A stretch of DNA of 64,000 nucleotides from Diphasiastrum complanatum. Lineage: Eukaryota > Streptophyta > Lycopodiopsida > Lycopodiales > Lycopodiaceae. The stretch spans positions 18,881,779-18,945,778 of the forward strand of contig CM055108.1 in NCBI GenBank assembly GCA_029204225.1, written 5' to 3'. Both the position numbers and the translations under genes were made by a program. The stretch's first letter is position 1. The number at the start of each line of letters is the position of its first letter. The notes under the pieces were generated by a model. The model worked only from the letters and a program-made list of their open reading frames with translations, was not told where the DNA came from and ran no database searches. Positions 8,905 through 21,903 of this stretch are shown one piece after another.

Positions 8905-11900
8905 TCGCATTCATTGAGTTACACTTTTTGAGATGGATCTTGGTCATAATCACGTCTATCACTATGAAAATTAGTTACACAATTAAAACTAGTGTTATAT
9001 ATAATGCCAAAGCTAGTTTAAGCAAGTGACTAGCTTCTTTTAAGTGGATTATGAAAATTAGGTAGTCGACAATATTCAATTCGAACTAGAGTCAAGTTGT
9101 GAAAGTTTCGACTTTGATTTGATAGTTGTTCGAATTGAACATATTTTGGGTTTGCCTTTCGATAGTTGTTGATTTGAACTTATTCAGAACTCCCTCGAAT
9201 GTTGTTTGAATATTGTCAAATAGTTACTTGTCACGAATCCCATGTAATCCTATAGATTGTTTCGATAATGCAAGTAAATATGCAGGAACTGATTTGATTA
9301 GTTACATCCTAAAGAATGAATGGATCTAGATTAACTCATTAGTGGTAGTCCGAACACCAAAAGGGCTTTTTGTTGACTGTTCAACTATTCGATGTACACA
9401 TGGCCCAATAATATTTTACAATTATGAACGTAACATTGTTTGTCGGTCTAAAAAAGTTTGGAGTTTTTCGGTCATATTTTTGTACATTTCGAAACTACCA
9501 CTGGGCAGGGTTTGAAGTTGTGATTTGACAATACTTGATGCTGCAAGACTCCTAACTACCCGACTCTTAAAACTTATGGTTAATAGTAGTCTAACCATAG
9601 TTAAACAAACTTATGTGGTTTAAATGAGGGTAAACATTCATTAACAATTAGTTTTTATTTTCTTTGTGATTCATCCACTTTAGTTTTGAGCTTTGTTGTG
9701 TAGATGCAATACTACTTAGAGCAATGATTCTTGTATAAGAGGCACTAAGTTTGCATATATAAGTAGTAAATTCAAAAGAACTTCGAATTTCTATTTATGA
9801 AGGTTTTATTTAGTTAGTTTAAGCCTCACTAGTTTTTGGAGATCACTTTCATACTTATTTTTGGAGATTTGTTAGCATTGATCTTTCTACAATACTAAAT
9901 TCAAGTCCAAGTTTTTTTAGCATGAAATATTTTGGGAAGGGGGGGGGGGGGGGGGGAGGGGGCTCTTTGAGGGCCCTTTCTTTGGCAAAAGGCCTTAAGG
10001 AGGCAAATCTTTCCCGTCACGAAACCTTCTCTTACTTTTTAACATGCACCTTCAAAGGAAATCATGTAAAAAAAATTCATGTTGTCCTAGGAGATTGCAA
10101 CATTTTCTTCATAAAATCACAAAAACTAATTTCACGAGCATTAGGTGTTCTATTCCATCCCCATACTACATGCCATTCACACAAAATGACAAACAAAAAA
10201 ACCAATAAATGGCTAGAAAAATGATTAAGATATTATTGCAACTAGACGGTTCACCAATTATAATATCACAAAGCTTTAATCACCCATAAAGCATTAATCA
10301 CCCTTAAAAAAAATTTCAGCCACAAAAAAAGAAATTTCATTGCCATTATTTAACTTCATAAGATATTTATTAGTAACCCTTACACCCAATTTAGCTATTG
10401 TTCAACTATGGTAGTCTAAAAACCTCACTTTAATTTTATAGCCACTTTACCAAGTGCAAGGCCCACTAAAGAGACCGTTTCCCAATGCTTGAAGGTATTT
10501 ATCTCTTGCCTGGTGGAGGAAGTCATGTCAAATGGCCTGCTTTTCCATTCGAACCGGCAAATTTTCCCAAAAACAAGCTTAAGAAATATAATGCGGGATG
10601 TTAACTTCTTTTCTTAAAAACCAAAAAAAATTGATTTTGTAGGTATTTCTATGTTTAGTAAAAAATATATGTAGGATTTCTAAATTGTTTGGCTTTTGAA
10701 TATATAGGATGCATGTAGATTATTATTATAACTTCAAAAATCTATGTAAAATCTTGAAACTGGAGGTGTGCTCGACCTTTTGCACAATTTTTTTAGAGAG
10801 GTTAGTTTAGTTACATTGGCTAATAATTTCTAACCTTATTATATCAATCACATTGCACCATGAAAAAAATAATTGTTGGAACGAGCAACGTTGATGGATG
10901 GATGGATGACAACGATCTTTGAAAATTATGAAATATCCTACAATTTGTTTTGCTTCTATAAAAGAATAATAAAATCTATAAAATCTATTATTATCGTGAA
11001 TATAATTTAGAAGATACAAAAATCGTTTTAATTGGTTGACGATGCACTATTCTTTATCAAGACTTTGTTTGATTGATACTTATAATTTTAGAATGCAAAA
11101 AAATCTAGTTAAATGTTTTTTTTTAGAAGGGATTATTTTTCAAAAGCTGAGAGACATCCATTGAAAGAATTAGGATATTAAAGGAAACTTAAGGGACGTT
11201 TCTCTTGGCCTAAGGGTAAGGGGTAGTCTCTTATGACAAAGGGATTAATTATGGCACCACACCGGTCTTGAGTGGGCAAAGAGGGTGCCTAAGGGCTTAG
11301 TCATCGAAGATGACAAAGGGCATAATATGGCACCCCACCCATCTTGAGTGGCCCACTTCTGATCTTTTAGTTTTAGTGGCAACCTTGACTGGCCAGCCCA
11401 CTAATGATCTCACCGCCCCCTCGCAATAAAACTAAAAATCCATGATGTAAATAATAATCTTACTTAATTTGAATTTAGGCATTCAAAACAAAGAGGAAAG
11501 TTGCACATGGAATGACTACATCTTTCAAATTGGGAGGCAACTGCAAGAGATTATATTAACACATGGAAGTGCAAGACTAGTATACTAACACATGGGATAT
11601 TAACACACGGAAGAGTTAACACACGAAAGAGATACTAGCAAAAGGGACAAAGAGCACGTCCAAAGGGCCTACCAAAAGCGCTTGTACTGTAAATCTTGAT
11701 TGGTGGGTGGGCGGGCTGGGCTCCCAAGGAATGAGAATTGCCCCCTAGTAGATGGTATGGTATTGCAATGTGCCGACCTTGTGAAATCAATATGCCACGA
11801 GAGAATAGCCGAACCATATTATAGAAGGAAACTTGCACAGCACAACGGACAGCCTTTTTATGATCTTGTTATGCTAGATATTTTCACTGATTAATTCCTT

Positions 11901-12300
11901 TGAGTTTAGTGAAATCGGAACGTGAGTGAAGATTTTGTCACAATGCTTTCATGAAAATCTTTTGTGGACTCAATTGAGAGACCATGGAACAATGGAAGAA
12001 CTTGGCTTTATTGATCTGTACATTATTTCATGGTTTCAGGTTTCATCGTTATTTTCTGTATGAAATATGAAAATACCATACAACGCCTTGCCAATACAAA
12101 TGGTTGCTAATAAAATAAGAACAGTATACAATCATTAAAAATAAGGAAACCAAGCTTTTATTACCATGGGACTACATCTGAATACAACACCAAAATGCAA
12201 AACTCCTCGTCAATATTAAACTTGCTAATAAGGACATAATACAAGATTCAGTAAAAAGGAAATCAAGTCTTCGTTAACAGAATATTATGGTTGTGAACAA
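8905..12300. other. Gene-free stretch
   Basis: AT-rich DNA with no frame I can assign. It includes a G18 run at 9939-9956 and a near-duplicate of about 43 bp with period about 75 (ATGGCACC and TCTTGAGTGG words at about 11240-11280 and 11310-11350). A 64-codon frame at 11700-11894 has no recognisable motif. Around 11540-11640 the word TAACACA(T/C)GGAA recurs a few times. Confidence 0.6.
9939..9956. repeat. Poly-G run
   Basis: Eighteen consecutive G residues, preceded by GGGAA and followed by AGGGGG. Such runs are prone to sequencing-length error and could form a G-quadruplex. Confidence 0.95.
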
Positions 12301-12373
12301 TACCAAAATACTTCGAATATTCGATAAAACTTGAATAATCTTTCAAAGCTAAAATCTAGAGCAATTACAGAAT

Positions 12374-14460
<2,087 letters not shown>

Positions 14461-15495
14461 CGGTAAACCGACCTATCAACCGGATACAGCCAGTCTTCAA
14501 GACCCATTTCACGCGTAGCCGTTGACAGGTGACTGGAATAGCCGGTGGCGAATCATTCGTTTTTGAAAATGAGGAGGTTCAACCGTTCCCCCGGGCCCTT
14601 TGGGTAGATGCCAGGCCCAAATCAGTCTCATAAGTCATAACCTCTTGCAGGCCTAATATTGTATCATGCACTCACTCGGAGGCCCACCCTCATCCAACAA
14701 TGCACTGATGCGTGTGCATCATGTTTGGGGGACACAGGGAGATCATGATGGCATCTCATAAGATTGAATGATAAGAATCATGTTGGGTAGATGCAAAATA
14801 TCGTGATAACATCGTAAAAGCATCTTGATTAGGTTAATGAGAATGAAACCTTGCTTGCACTCTAGGTCTTTCAATCGTCGTGCAAATGCGCTATCTTGCT
14901 AAAGAAAGCTTTGCCTGTGGAGCTAAAAGCCATCCTTTATCCAAATGTGAGAGGTGTTCCACACCTCCAACCCTCCACCCCCATGTAGAGCCTATAGAGT
15001 GCTATGTTTTGTTATCAATGAGTTCAGTCTAAGGTTTGCAAGTTGCGGTAGACTTTCATAGTCAACTCAAACTAGCATTTAGCTCAACAATGACTTTGTT
15101 TCCTAGGGCCACATGAGTTATTGTAGACAGTGAGCACCATATTTAAAAAACTACAAAATCTTGATTCTAGATCACCCAACTCAATCAATGTTAAAATTTG
15201 GCTTTGGCAATATGTGGATAAGAGGTGAAGACATGGGGAGAGGGGGCATGAGGACAGGCCTTTACATTTTATTGAGGGACCCTACACAAGGCTGTAAACA
15301 TGAAGGTACATGCCCAAAAAACATTGAACCCATTGGTACAAGACCTTCATCAAAGAACTCAAAAAATGGGGCATTTAGTAATGTCTTTCTTTGTATTTCT
15401 ATTTTTTGGGGGAGTATTATCCATCGTAACTTCTTTCAAAGTAGTTGCTTGAAAGCACCTGCATGAAACGAAAAGCCACATGTGCAACAGAAGGC

Positions 15496-15498
<3 letters not shown>

Positions 15499-15565
<67 letters not shown>
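15499..15565. repeat. (GA)n microsatellite
   Basis: About 67 bp of uninterrupted GA dinucleotides, with a shorter GAGAGAGA patch at 15604-15612. The Ser-Leu repeat frame on the minus strand is an artefact of this run. Confidence 0.97.
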
Positions 15566-15568
<3 letters not shown>

Positions 15569-16229
15569 CTTTTTTCAAAGAGTCGTATTTGTAGAGCGGC
15601 ATAGAGAGAGAGACATTTTTTTTACTGCAAATAATTTTCAATGCAGCCATTTTTTTGAATCCTAGTGTAGAAAACAAATATTGAATCAGTTAAAAATATC
15701 CATCAAAAGATAATCGTGTGTGGTAACATTTGTTGGCCAAGCCACTATGCTATGCACATACATGATAGTTATAGTGGCATTATTTACATTTATGTTATTT
15801 TTAGTATGAGCATGTAATTTGATATTGTTATTAGTGGTTCCTAGTTAGGGCCCTCATGTTTGAAATTCCATGTTTTTCTCCAATAGATTGAAGTGAGGTA
15901 GCTATTAATCAGTATAAATAAATAGCCACTAAGCCTCCTCATTTAGTAGCTTGTTATTTTGGAGATCTTTCCTACCATTGCCCAAATAGAGCTTTAGCCT
16001 CAAATATTTGTAATATTCAGAATATATTGTTAAGTAGAGATCCTCATTTGTTGTCATTAATGACGACCATTTAAGAGAGGATAACGAGGTGGTCAAAACC
16101 TCTGGGAAGGAACGCAAGTGCACCCGGTTTTTCACGTAAGATGACTTAGGAAGAGATTGCATGAAGGGGACATCTTGGTTATGGAGACCAAGTGGACTTG
16201 ATGGATGAATCATCGGGTGTGACTCGAAT

Positions 16230-16690
16230 TAACCCCGAAAAGATCTGGGACTCAAGGACTAAACGATTGAGAAATCATATAGTTATTGAGCATCTAGTTC
16301 AATGGAAGGGTAGACGATCATGATTCTTGGGAACATGAAGGCAGCCTAAAGAGGAATTTCCCTAGTTGTAAGTTTTGAGGTCAGAACTCGAATAAGGGGA
16401 GAAGAATGTCATGCCCACGACTGATCTCAGATTGATTATCCCGTTAGAGTTCAGTAGGCCTACCTCGACCCATAATTAATTAGGATTATGAGGAGTTTGG
16501 GGCCCTCATGTGCATATGTTCATAATTAATGGTTGGAGGCATAAACTCATGATGGTAGATTTTTATGGGTCTATCAATGAGTGATAGGGAAACTGGATGA
16601 TGTGGCCCAGATAGGCTACATAGGTGTCACGGTGCACTACTATTGGTGTATGGGCCTTGGAAGTATAAGTATTTGGGCTCTCACTAGTGC
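16230..16690 (+). mobile_element. Ty3/gypsy end fragment: chromodomain-like stretch plus LTR start
   Basis: On the plus strand a short frame resembles a gypsy integrase chromodomain (VIEHLVQWKG then DSWEHEG, about 16284-16342, with a small frame break). It is followed by a purine tract AAGGGGAGAAGAA (about 16393-16407) and TGTCATGCCCACG, a plausible LTR start. The LTR-like DNA runs to about 16690, where it meets the end of another gypsy LTR. The element is only a 3' scrap. Between 15566 and 16230 I see nothing assignable. Confidence 0.5.
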
Positions 16691-17039
16691 ATTGTGAACT
16701 TGAAGTGAAGGTCTACTAATTCTAAAGTCCCGACTTTAGAAGTTGTGACTTAAAAAGAACAAATCAACAAAACACTGTTGAATAGATTTTAAAAAAGAAC
16801 TCAAAACTTAGAGGAAATTTAACATTCAATCACAAAATCATTCATTCAAGAGACTTGCTGAGGGGTCAAGATGGGGACCCCCCCCGGAAGGATTTTTCTT
16901 TCAAATTATGCAAGATCAATTGGCCCGACAAGGCCAAATACATATACAGAGGTTTTGGGAAGATGGATTCTTAGATCTTTACATAGACCAGAAGTTAACA
17001 AATTTCGGATCTTAGAGAATCTTATACCAAGAAAAGTGG

Positions 17040-17445
17040 TTCCTTATGACATGCAAGGACTTACTGATCAAGAAAAGAGCATGCATAGACATTTGACATT
17101 AGGAGGCATGACATGCATGAATCCAATCTGACATGCAAGCTTCGATTCCAACATGCAAAGTCATTAGGCTAGGGATGGTATGACATGCAAGCTCTAGTTT
17201 CAACATGCAAGCTTCAAATCATACATGCAAGTTCCCAAATCAGACATGCAAGCTCTCTCTCAAATCAGACATGCAAATTCCAATCAACCATGCAACTCCC
17301 AGTCAAACATGCATGGCCATTAAGCTATGGATGATGTGACATGCAAAGCCATCAAGTCATGGATGGTGTGACATGCAAAGCCATCAAACTATGGATGTGG
17401 CAACATGCATGACCATCAAGTCATGGGTGGTGTGCCATGCATGGC
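17040..17445. promoter_or_regulatory. Array of about 16 CATGCA (RY-type) motifs in gypsy LTR
   Basis: The hexamer CATGCA occurs about 16 times in 400 bp, mostly as ACATGCAAG or ACATGCATG spaced 20-30 bp apart. CATGCA(TG) is the RY/Sph element recognised by plant B3-domain factors (ABI3/FUS3/LEC2 and the VAL repressors). The matching array occurs in the inverted LTR copy at 27970-28275. Binding is inferred from the motif only. Confidence 0.7.
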
Positions 17446-17479
17446 CATCAGTCTTATGGATGGTGTGAAAGTTTTAGAG

Positions 17480-17482
<3 letters not shown>

Positions 17483-17565
<83 letters not shown>
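17483..17565. repeat. (GA)n microsatellite inside gypsy LTR
   Basis: An 83-bp GA run at the same relative place in the LTR as the CT run at 27845-27934 of the inverted copy. The retroelement therefore carried the microsatellite. Confidence 0.97.
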
Positions 17566-17568
<3 letters not shown>

Positions 17569-17987
17569 TGAGTGTGTGTGTAAGTAGCTCCAAAAATGAT
17601 TCCAATCCAAGCTTGACAGATCCTCCTCAAGCCATAGCTCCAAGCTTTCTTCCAAGCACCTACACACATAGAAGCAAAAGCAAGAGGCAAAGCAAAAATG
17701 AATGGGAGATGAATAATGAGGGAGAGGGGCGAGTTAGTCCTTTTGTAGAGAATGTGTAGCCTTTAGGGAGTGGCTGAGGTGTCCAAAATGAGTGTGAGAG
17801 GAGTAAGGGAGACTCTAGGATAAGTAAAGTGAGAGGGTGAGGTGTACAGGTATGAGAGGGTGTTTATCCATTAGTTAGAGCAAAATGGGAGGAGTAGGAG
17901 GGCGCATTTTCCCAAGTGTCCTATGGCTTACAAGCCATGTGGAAAAGTAGGTAAGTTACATATTGATAAGGATGGAAGGTAGGCAGC

Positions 17988-20705
17988 TTAACATTTAATG
18001 TTAGCCACTTTCAAGTTGAATATTTTTTTGTTTACAGCATTGGGATTCACCCAAGTGTTTTTCATATATTCTTGGAAGAATTCTTCTTCCAACCATCTTG
18101 CATCCATAGTAGGATAGTTCTTATACTTGAGGAGGTATAATGTAGAAGTTATCCGCTTTCTTCCAATTCCTGTCTTGTGCATCAAGATCTGCTCAGGTTG
18201 AAGGATTTCTTCGGTTCCTTGAACTTCTGGTGGTTCGGAATCTGTAAATCCTTCTGGTTCTGGACCATTGAAATTTCTTTAGCAAGCTTACATGGAATTT
18301 GTTATGGATTTTCCAAGTCAAGCTCACATGTAACCTCATTGATTACTTTCTTGAATTTAAAAGGTCCATAATACTTTTGGGCTAGTTTTGGGTAGAGTTT
18401 CATGCTGCCCTTCTTTTTCTCGAGCCTTTTCTTTTCAAATTTTAGGAGAACTAGTTCTCTTTCTTCGTACTTGATTGCCCTCCGACGCATATTTGCACTT
18501 TTCTGTTGTTTCTGTTGTGCACTTGCGATGGATTGCTGAACCTTTGAAAAGCTGTCTTGATAATCCTGCACAAATTCATCTGAGGCAAATATCTTTTTTT
18601 TAGTCCTTAATACTGGAGGCACAATAGGTTTTCATAACATTACTTCAAAAGGCGCTTTACCAGTAGAAGAATGAACGATGTTATTGTAAGCAAATTCTAG
18701 TATAGGAAGATAGTGTTCCCATTGAGTCTTCTGATCACTTACATAATTTCTTAACAAATCTATGATGGTTCGATTAGTAATTTCACTTTGACCATCAGTT
18801 TGGGCATGGAAGGAGACAGAGAATTTAAGGGTTGTCCCCATATTATCAAAAAGGGCTCTCCAAAAGTTGCTAGTAAATCTCGTATCCCGATCAGACACTA
18901 TACTTTTGGGTAGTCCATGCAGCCTAAAGATGTGATGAATAAACAAATGAGCTGCTTCGGGTCCCTTAAGCTTTTTCTTACAGGGAATAAAATGAGCATG
19001 TTTGCTAAATCTATCAATGATAGTCCATATCATCTCATTTCCATTTTTGGTTTTAGGGCACCCAGAGATAAAGTCCATGGTATTATGTTCCCAGGGAGCT
19101 TCAAGAATAGGCAAGGGATGAAGTAATCCTGGAATTTTTAATCCTCGCTCATCTTTATTGTGTTGACAAACTAGACATGCATGTATATAATGCGTTGTCT
19201 CGATGCATGGTAGGCCAATAAAAGAATCTTTTCAGAGCTTCCAGAGTTGATGGGATTCCTCTATGTCCTGCATAGGGAGGACTATGGGTTTCTTGAAGGA
19301 TCTTGGTTCTAAATGCTATAGGAATACATAGCTTATCTTCTGAATAAATACCCTTCTTTCAAAACATAGTCTTTATGGCTTTGATTTCTTTCAAGATATG
19401 TTGGAAGTCGGAATCACTAGCATACATACTTTTCATAGGAAGGAAATCTTCATGATATGCTAGGGAAATATGGTTGAACTTGGGGATTCTTGATAATGTA
19501 TCGGCAACCTTATTGTCCTTTCCTGGGTGATGAAGTAGCTGAAAATGAAAAGTGCTAAGGTAGTTAGCCCATTTTAGATGTTTTTCTCGAATTAGTTGCT
19601 GGGTGAGAAAGTACCTAAGGCTTTGATGATATGTTTTAACTAGGAAATCATTTCCTAGAAGACAGTGCTTCCATAACTTAAGGGCATGAATAATGGCCAA
19701 AAGTTCTTTTTCATAAATGTCATACTGTACTTTTGCCCCTTGAAGTCGTCTACTTTCAAAGGCTACAGCATGACCTTCTTGGTTTAAACTGCCCCAATAC
19801 AGTCTAAACTTGCATCCACTTCCACAAAGAAAGGCTTACGAAGGTCGGGAATGATAAGAACAGGTCCAGTGGTAAGTGCATGCTTCAGAGTATCAAAGGC
19901 ATTTTGCTCTTTCTTATACCAATGAAATTTTACTCTCTTCTTAGTGAGTTCATGTAGTGGTGAAGCTATATGAGCAAAATGGCGAATAAACTTTCTATAA
20001 TAGGAACATAAGCCTAGAAAAGACCGAACTTCATGAATATTTCTTGGTTTAGGCCAGTCTTGTATGGGTTTAATCTTTGAAGGGTCCATTTGGATTCCTT
20101 CCTTAGAAATCATATGTCCTAGAAAGTGTATATTTTCTAGGAAGAATTCGCTTTTCTTGCCTTTTGGAAATGGAATGCAAAGTCTGAACTTTCAAAAGCA
20201 ACTCCCAAAATCTCTTAACATACTCAACTACTTTCTCATTTTGCTTTTGCCTAAAAATGTCCCAAGCAGCTAAAGTATCTTTCTTATATTCTTTTGGCAA
20301 AAAGTGGGCTTTAATTTGCTTTTTAAAGCCATGCCAAGTGGATGCACCTTCGTGATTAGATTTCATAGCTGCCCACCATAGTGATGCATACTTATCTAGA
20401 TGTAACGTTGCAAATCGAATTTTGGAATGATTTGATTATCTACTTTTCTCAAAGAAAGTATCAAGATTTCGAATCCAAGCAAGTAAACTCTCTTCATTGC
20501 TACTATCTCCATCAAACTTAGAAAACTTAAAAAGTTTATTATCAATCTTAGCAAACCTCCTTTTCCTAGATCGAGTAGAGGAAGTTGACTTGGAGAAAAC
20601 ATGAGGTGATGACAACATAGATGAAGAGGAGCTTGAAGAGCCTCGTGAGGAGCCATCCATCTTTGATTGGAATTTTTGGAATTCACCTAAAATACACAAA
20701 CTCAA
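17988..20705 (-). pseudogene. Ty3/gypsy chromovirus polyprotein, internally deleted
   Basis: In element order (right to left): gag N-terminal part (20705-20436) with a Ser-rich stretch; Retrotrans_gag-like core with EYKKDTLAAWDIFRQKQ (20366-20103); then directly the C-terminal reverse transcriptase (VRSFLGLCSYYRKFI, 20113-19784) and RNase H end (HHPGKDNKVADTLSRIP, 19700-19359). Next come integrase core (TMDFISGCP, IVSDRDTRFTSNFW, 19114-18632), integrase C-terminus (KYYGPFKF, 18622-18302) and a chromodomain-like end (LLKYKNYPTMDARWLEEE, 18185-17988). Protease and the catalytic RT palm are missing, and stops or frameshifts separate the blocks. Integrase with a chromodomain identifies a chromovirus. 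No primer-binding site or 5' LTR is found to the right, where a copia LTR sits instead. Confidence 0.88.
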
Positions 20706-21011
20706 GGCAAAAAGTACGAATAGACTTGTGATTCAGAGAAATGCCATTCTCCAAAAAGGAAGATAGAAGCTCGCATTAACAAAGTATTGTCTCTAAAAAA
20801 GAAAGCAAGATGGAGATCCAATTCTTGAGGATCCCCCAAATGGAGTCTATTAGCTCTAATATTAAAGAGATCTTGTAAGAAAAAGAAAATTCGAGTGAAA
20901 GAGAAATCTATTCGAAAGTAAACATACAAAGTTCCGTTGTATTGGCATTTGTTTCAAGAATGAATACACAAGGCCCTCACATCAACTTCACAAAGAAAGA
21001 AAAATAATAGA

Positions 21012-21281
21012 CTTAAAATTTGCTTCGCACAGGAACACAGATCATGCTACACACTAACACAGACAGAAAACACTCTCCACAGCAAGCTCACATAGCAACT
21101 GTATTTCTCAAAACAAAATTACACTGTACATATAGTTGTTCACTCAGGCAACCCATGCATGACCCAAGTTGTCGTTGGTGGGACGCGTGTCCCGTCGACT
21201 TGCCTAGTGGCGAGGCCAACTGATCCTTATCCACTGATAGGACCCACAGTACAGTAGCACAATGATTCTACTTTAATTCTA
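21012..21281 (-). mobile_element. Copia 3' LTR with non-TG/CA ends (minus orientation)
   Basis: This is the reverse complement of 28666-28927 (about 265 bp). In element sense it begins TAGAATTAAAGTAG and ends near GCAAATTTTA; the partner copy ends GCAAATTCTA. The ends form a short inverted repeat TAGAAT/ATTCTA rather than the usual TG/CA. A purine tract (TTTAAGGGAGAGAG, read on the minus strand at about 21283-21296) precedes it, as expected for a 3' LTR after the RNase H fragment. Confidence 0.65.
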
Positions 21282-21338
21282 GCTCTCTCCCTTAAAGTAG
21301 AGTCTACTTTATACACAGTCATATACATAGCTTGAAAG

Positions 21339-21653
21339 TCAACAAACTTTAAGTACAGAAAGCTTTGATCTAAACTTATCAAACTTTTCTCCAACAAGTG
21401 GCTTAGTGAAAATATCAGCTAGTTGTTCTTCTGTGCTACAATGAACAACATGAATTTCACGACTCAGCAGCCTCTCAAGTATAAAGTGATACTGAATCTC
21501 AATGTGTTTAGTTCTCGCATGGAACACTGGATTCTTTGCTAGCTGAATGCCACTCTGACTGTCGCTATGTAAAGTCGTGGGATTTTTCTGCTTCATGCCA
21601 ACTTCTTCCAAGATTTGTCTCAACCATATAGCTTCTTGTGCTGCACTACACAT
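21339..21653 (-). pseudogene. Copia RNase H C-terminal fragment
   Basis: A 104-codon minus-strand frame carries the copia RNase H end: AAQEAIWLRQIL, LHSDSQSGIQLAKNPVFH, RTKHIEIQYHFI and ADIFTKPLVGEKFD, then a stop. It lies about 58 bp before the LTR at 21012-21281. Upstream coding sequence is absent past about 21660, where different LTR-like DNA with TTCGCGAA words begins (to about 21890). Confidence 0.85.
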
Positions 21654-21903
21654 TGCCTTATCTGATCAAGTGATATCTGATCAAGTACTTGTATCCCATG
21701 ATACTTGGCTGATCTTCTTGGCCATTCGTGGAGCAAGAATGGTTTTGTGTCGCGAAACAATTTCATGTCATGTGTCACAAAATTGTTCGCGAACAATTTT
21801 GTCTCTTGTGTCTTTTCTATCAAAATCAGAGTGGAGGGCTAGCAAGGCTTTGGCAATAGAAACTTTTTGTTTCTTCAACAATCAACTACATTTCTACTGG
21901 CAG

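Larger units (their letters stand above)
16693..17993 (-). mobile_element. Ty3/gypsy LTR (minus orientation), about 1.3 kb
   Basis: This is the reverse complement of 27422-28636 over nearly its whole length. In element sense it starts TGTTAAGC and ends TTCACA. The pol frame of the element ends with a TAA created by the first bases of this LTR (AAA TGT TAA). It contains a CTCTA.AAAAGGA TATA-like block near 17745 (minus strand), a (GA)n tract at 17483-17565, and a dense CATGCA array at 17040-17440. Because both copies retain pol sequence before the LTR, the 5' boundary is an inference. Confidence 0.7.

Noticed and set aside
11700-11894. 64-codon frame between repeats upstream of the tubulin 3' end
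   Set aside because: No motif, homologue or splice partner that I can recognise; length is within chance.
17040-17445. CRISPR-like array from regularly repeated ACATGCAAG
   Set aside because: Repeats are only 6-10 bp with irregular spacing in a eukaryotic LTR; no cas genes.
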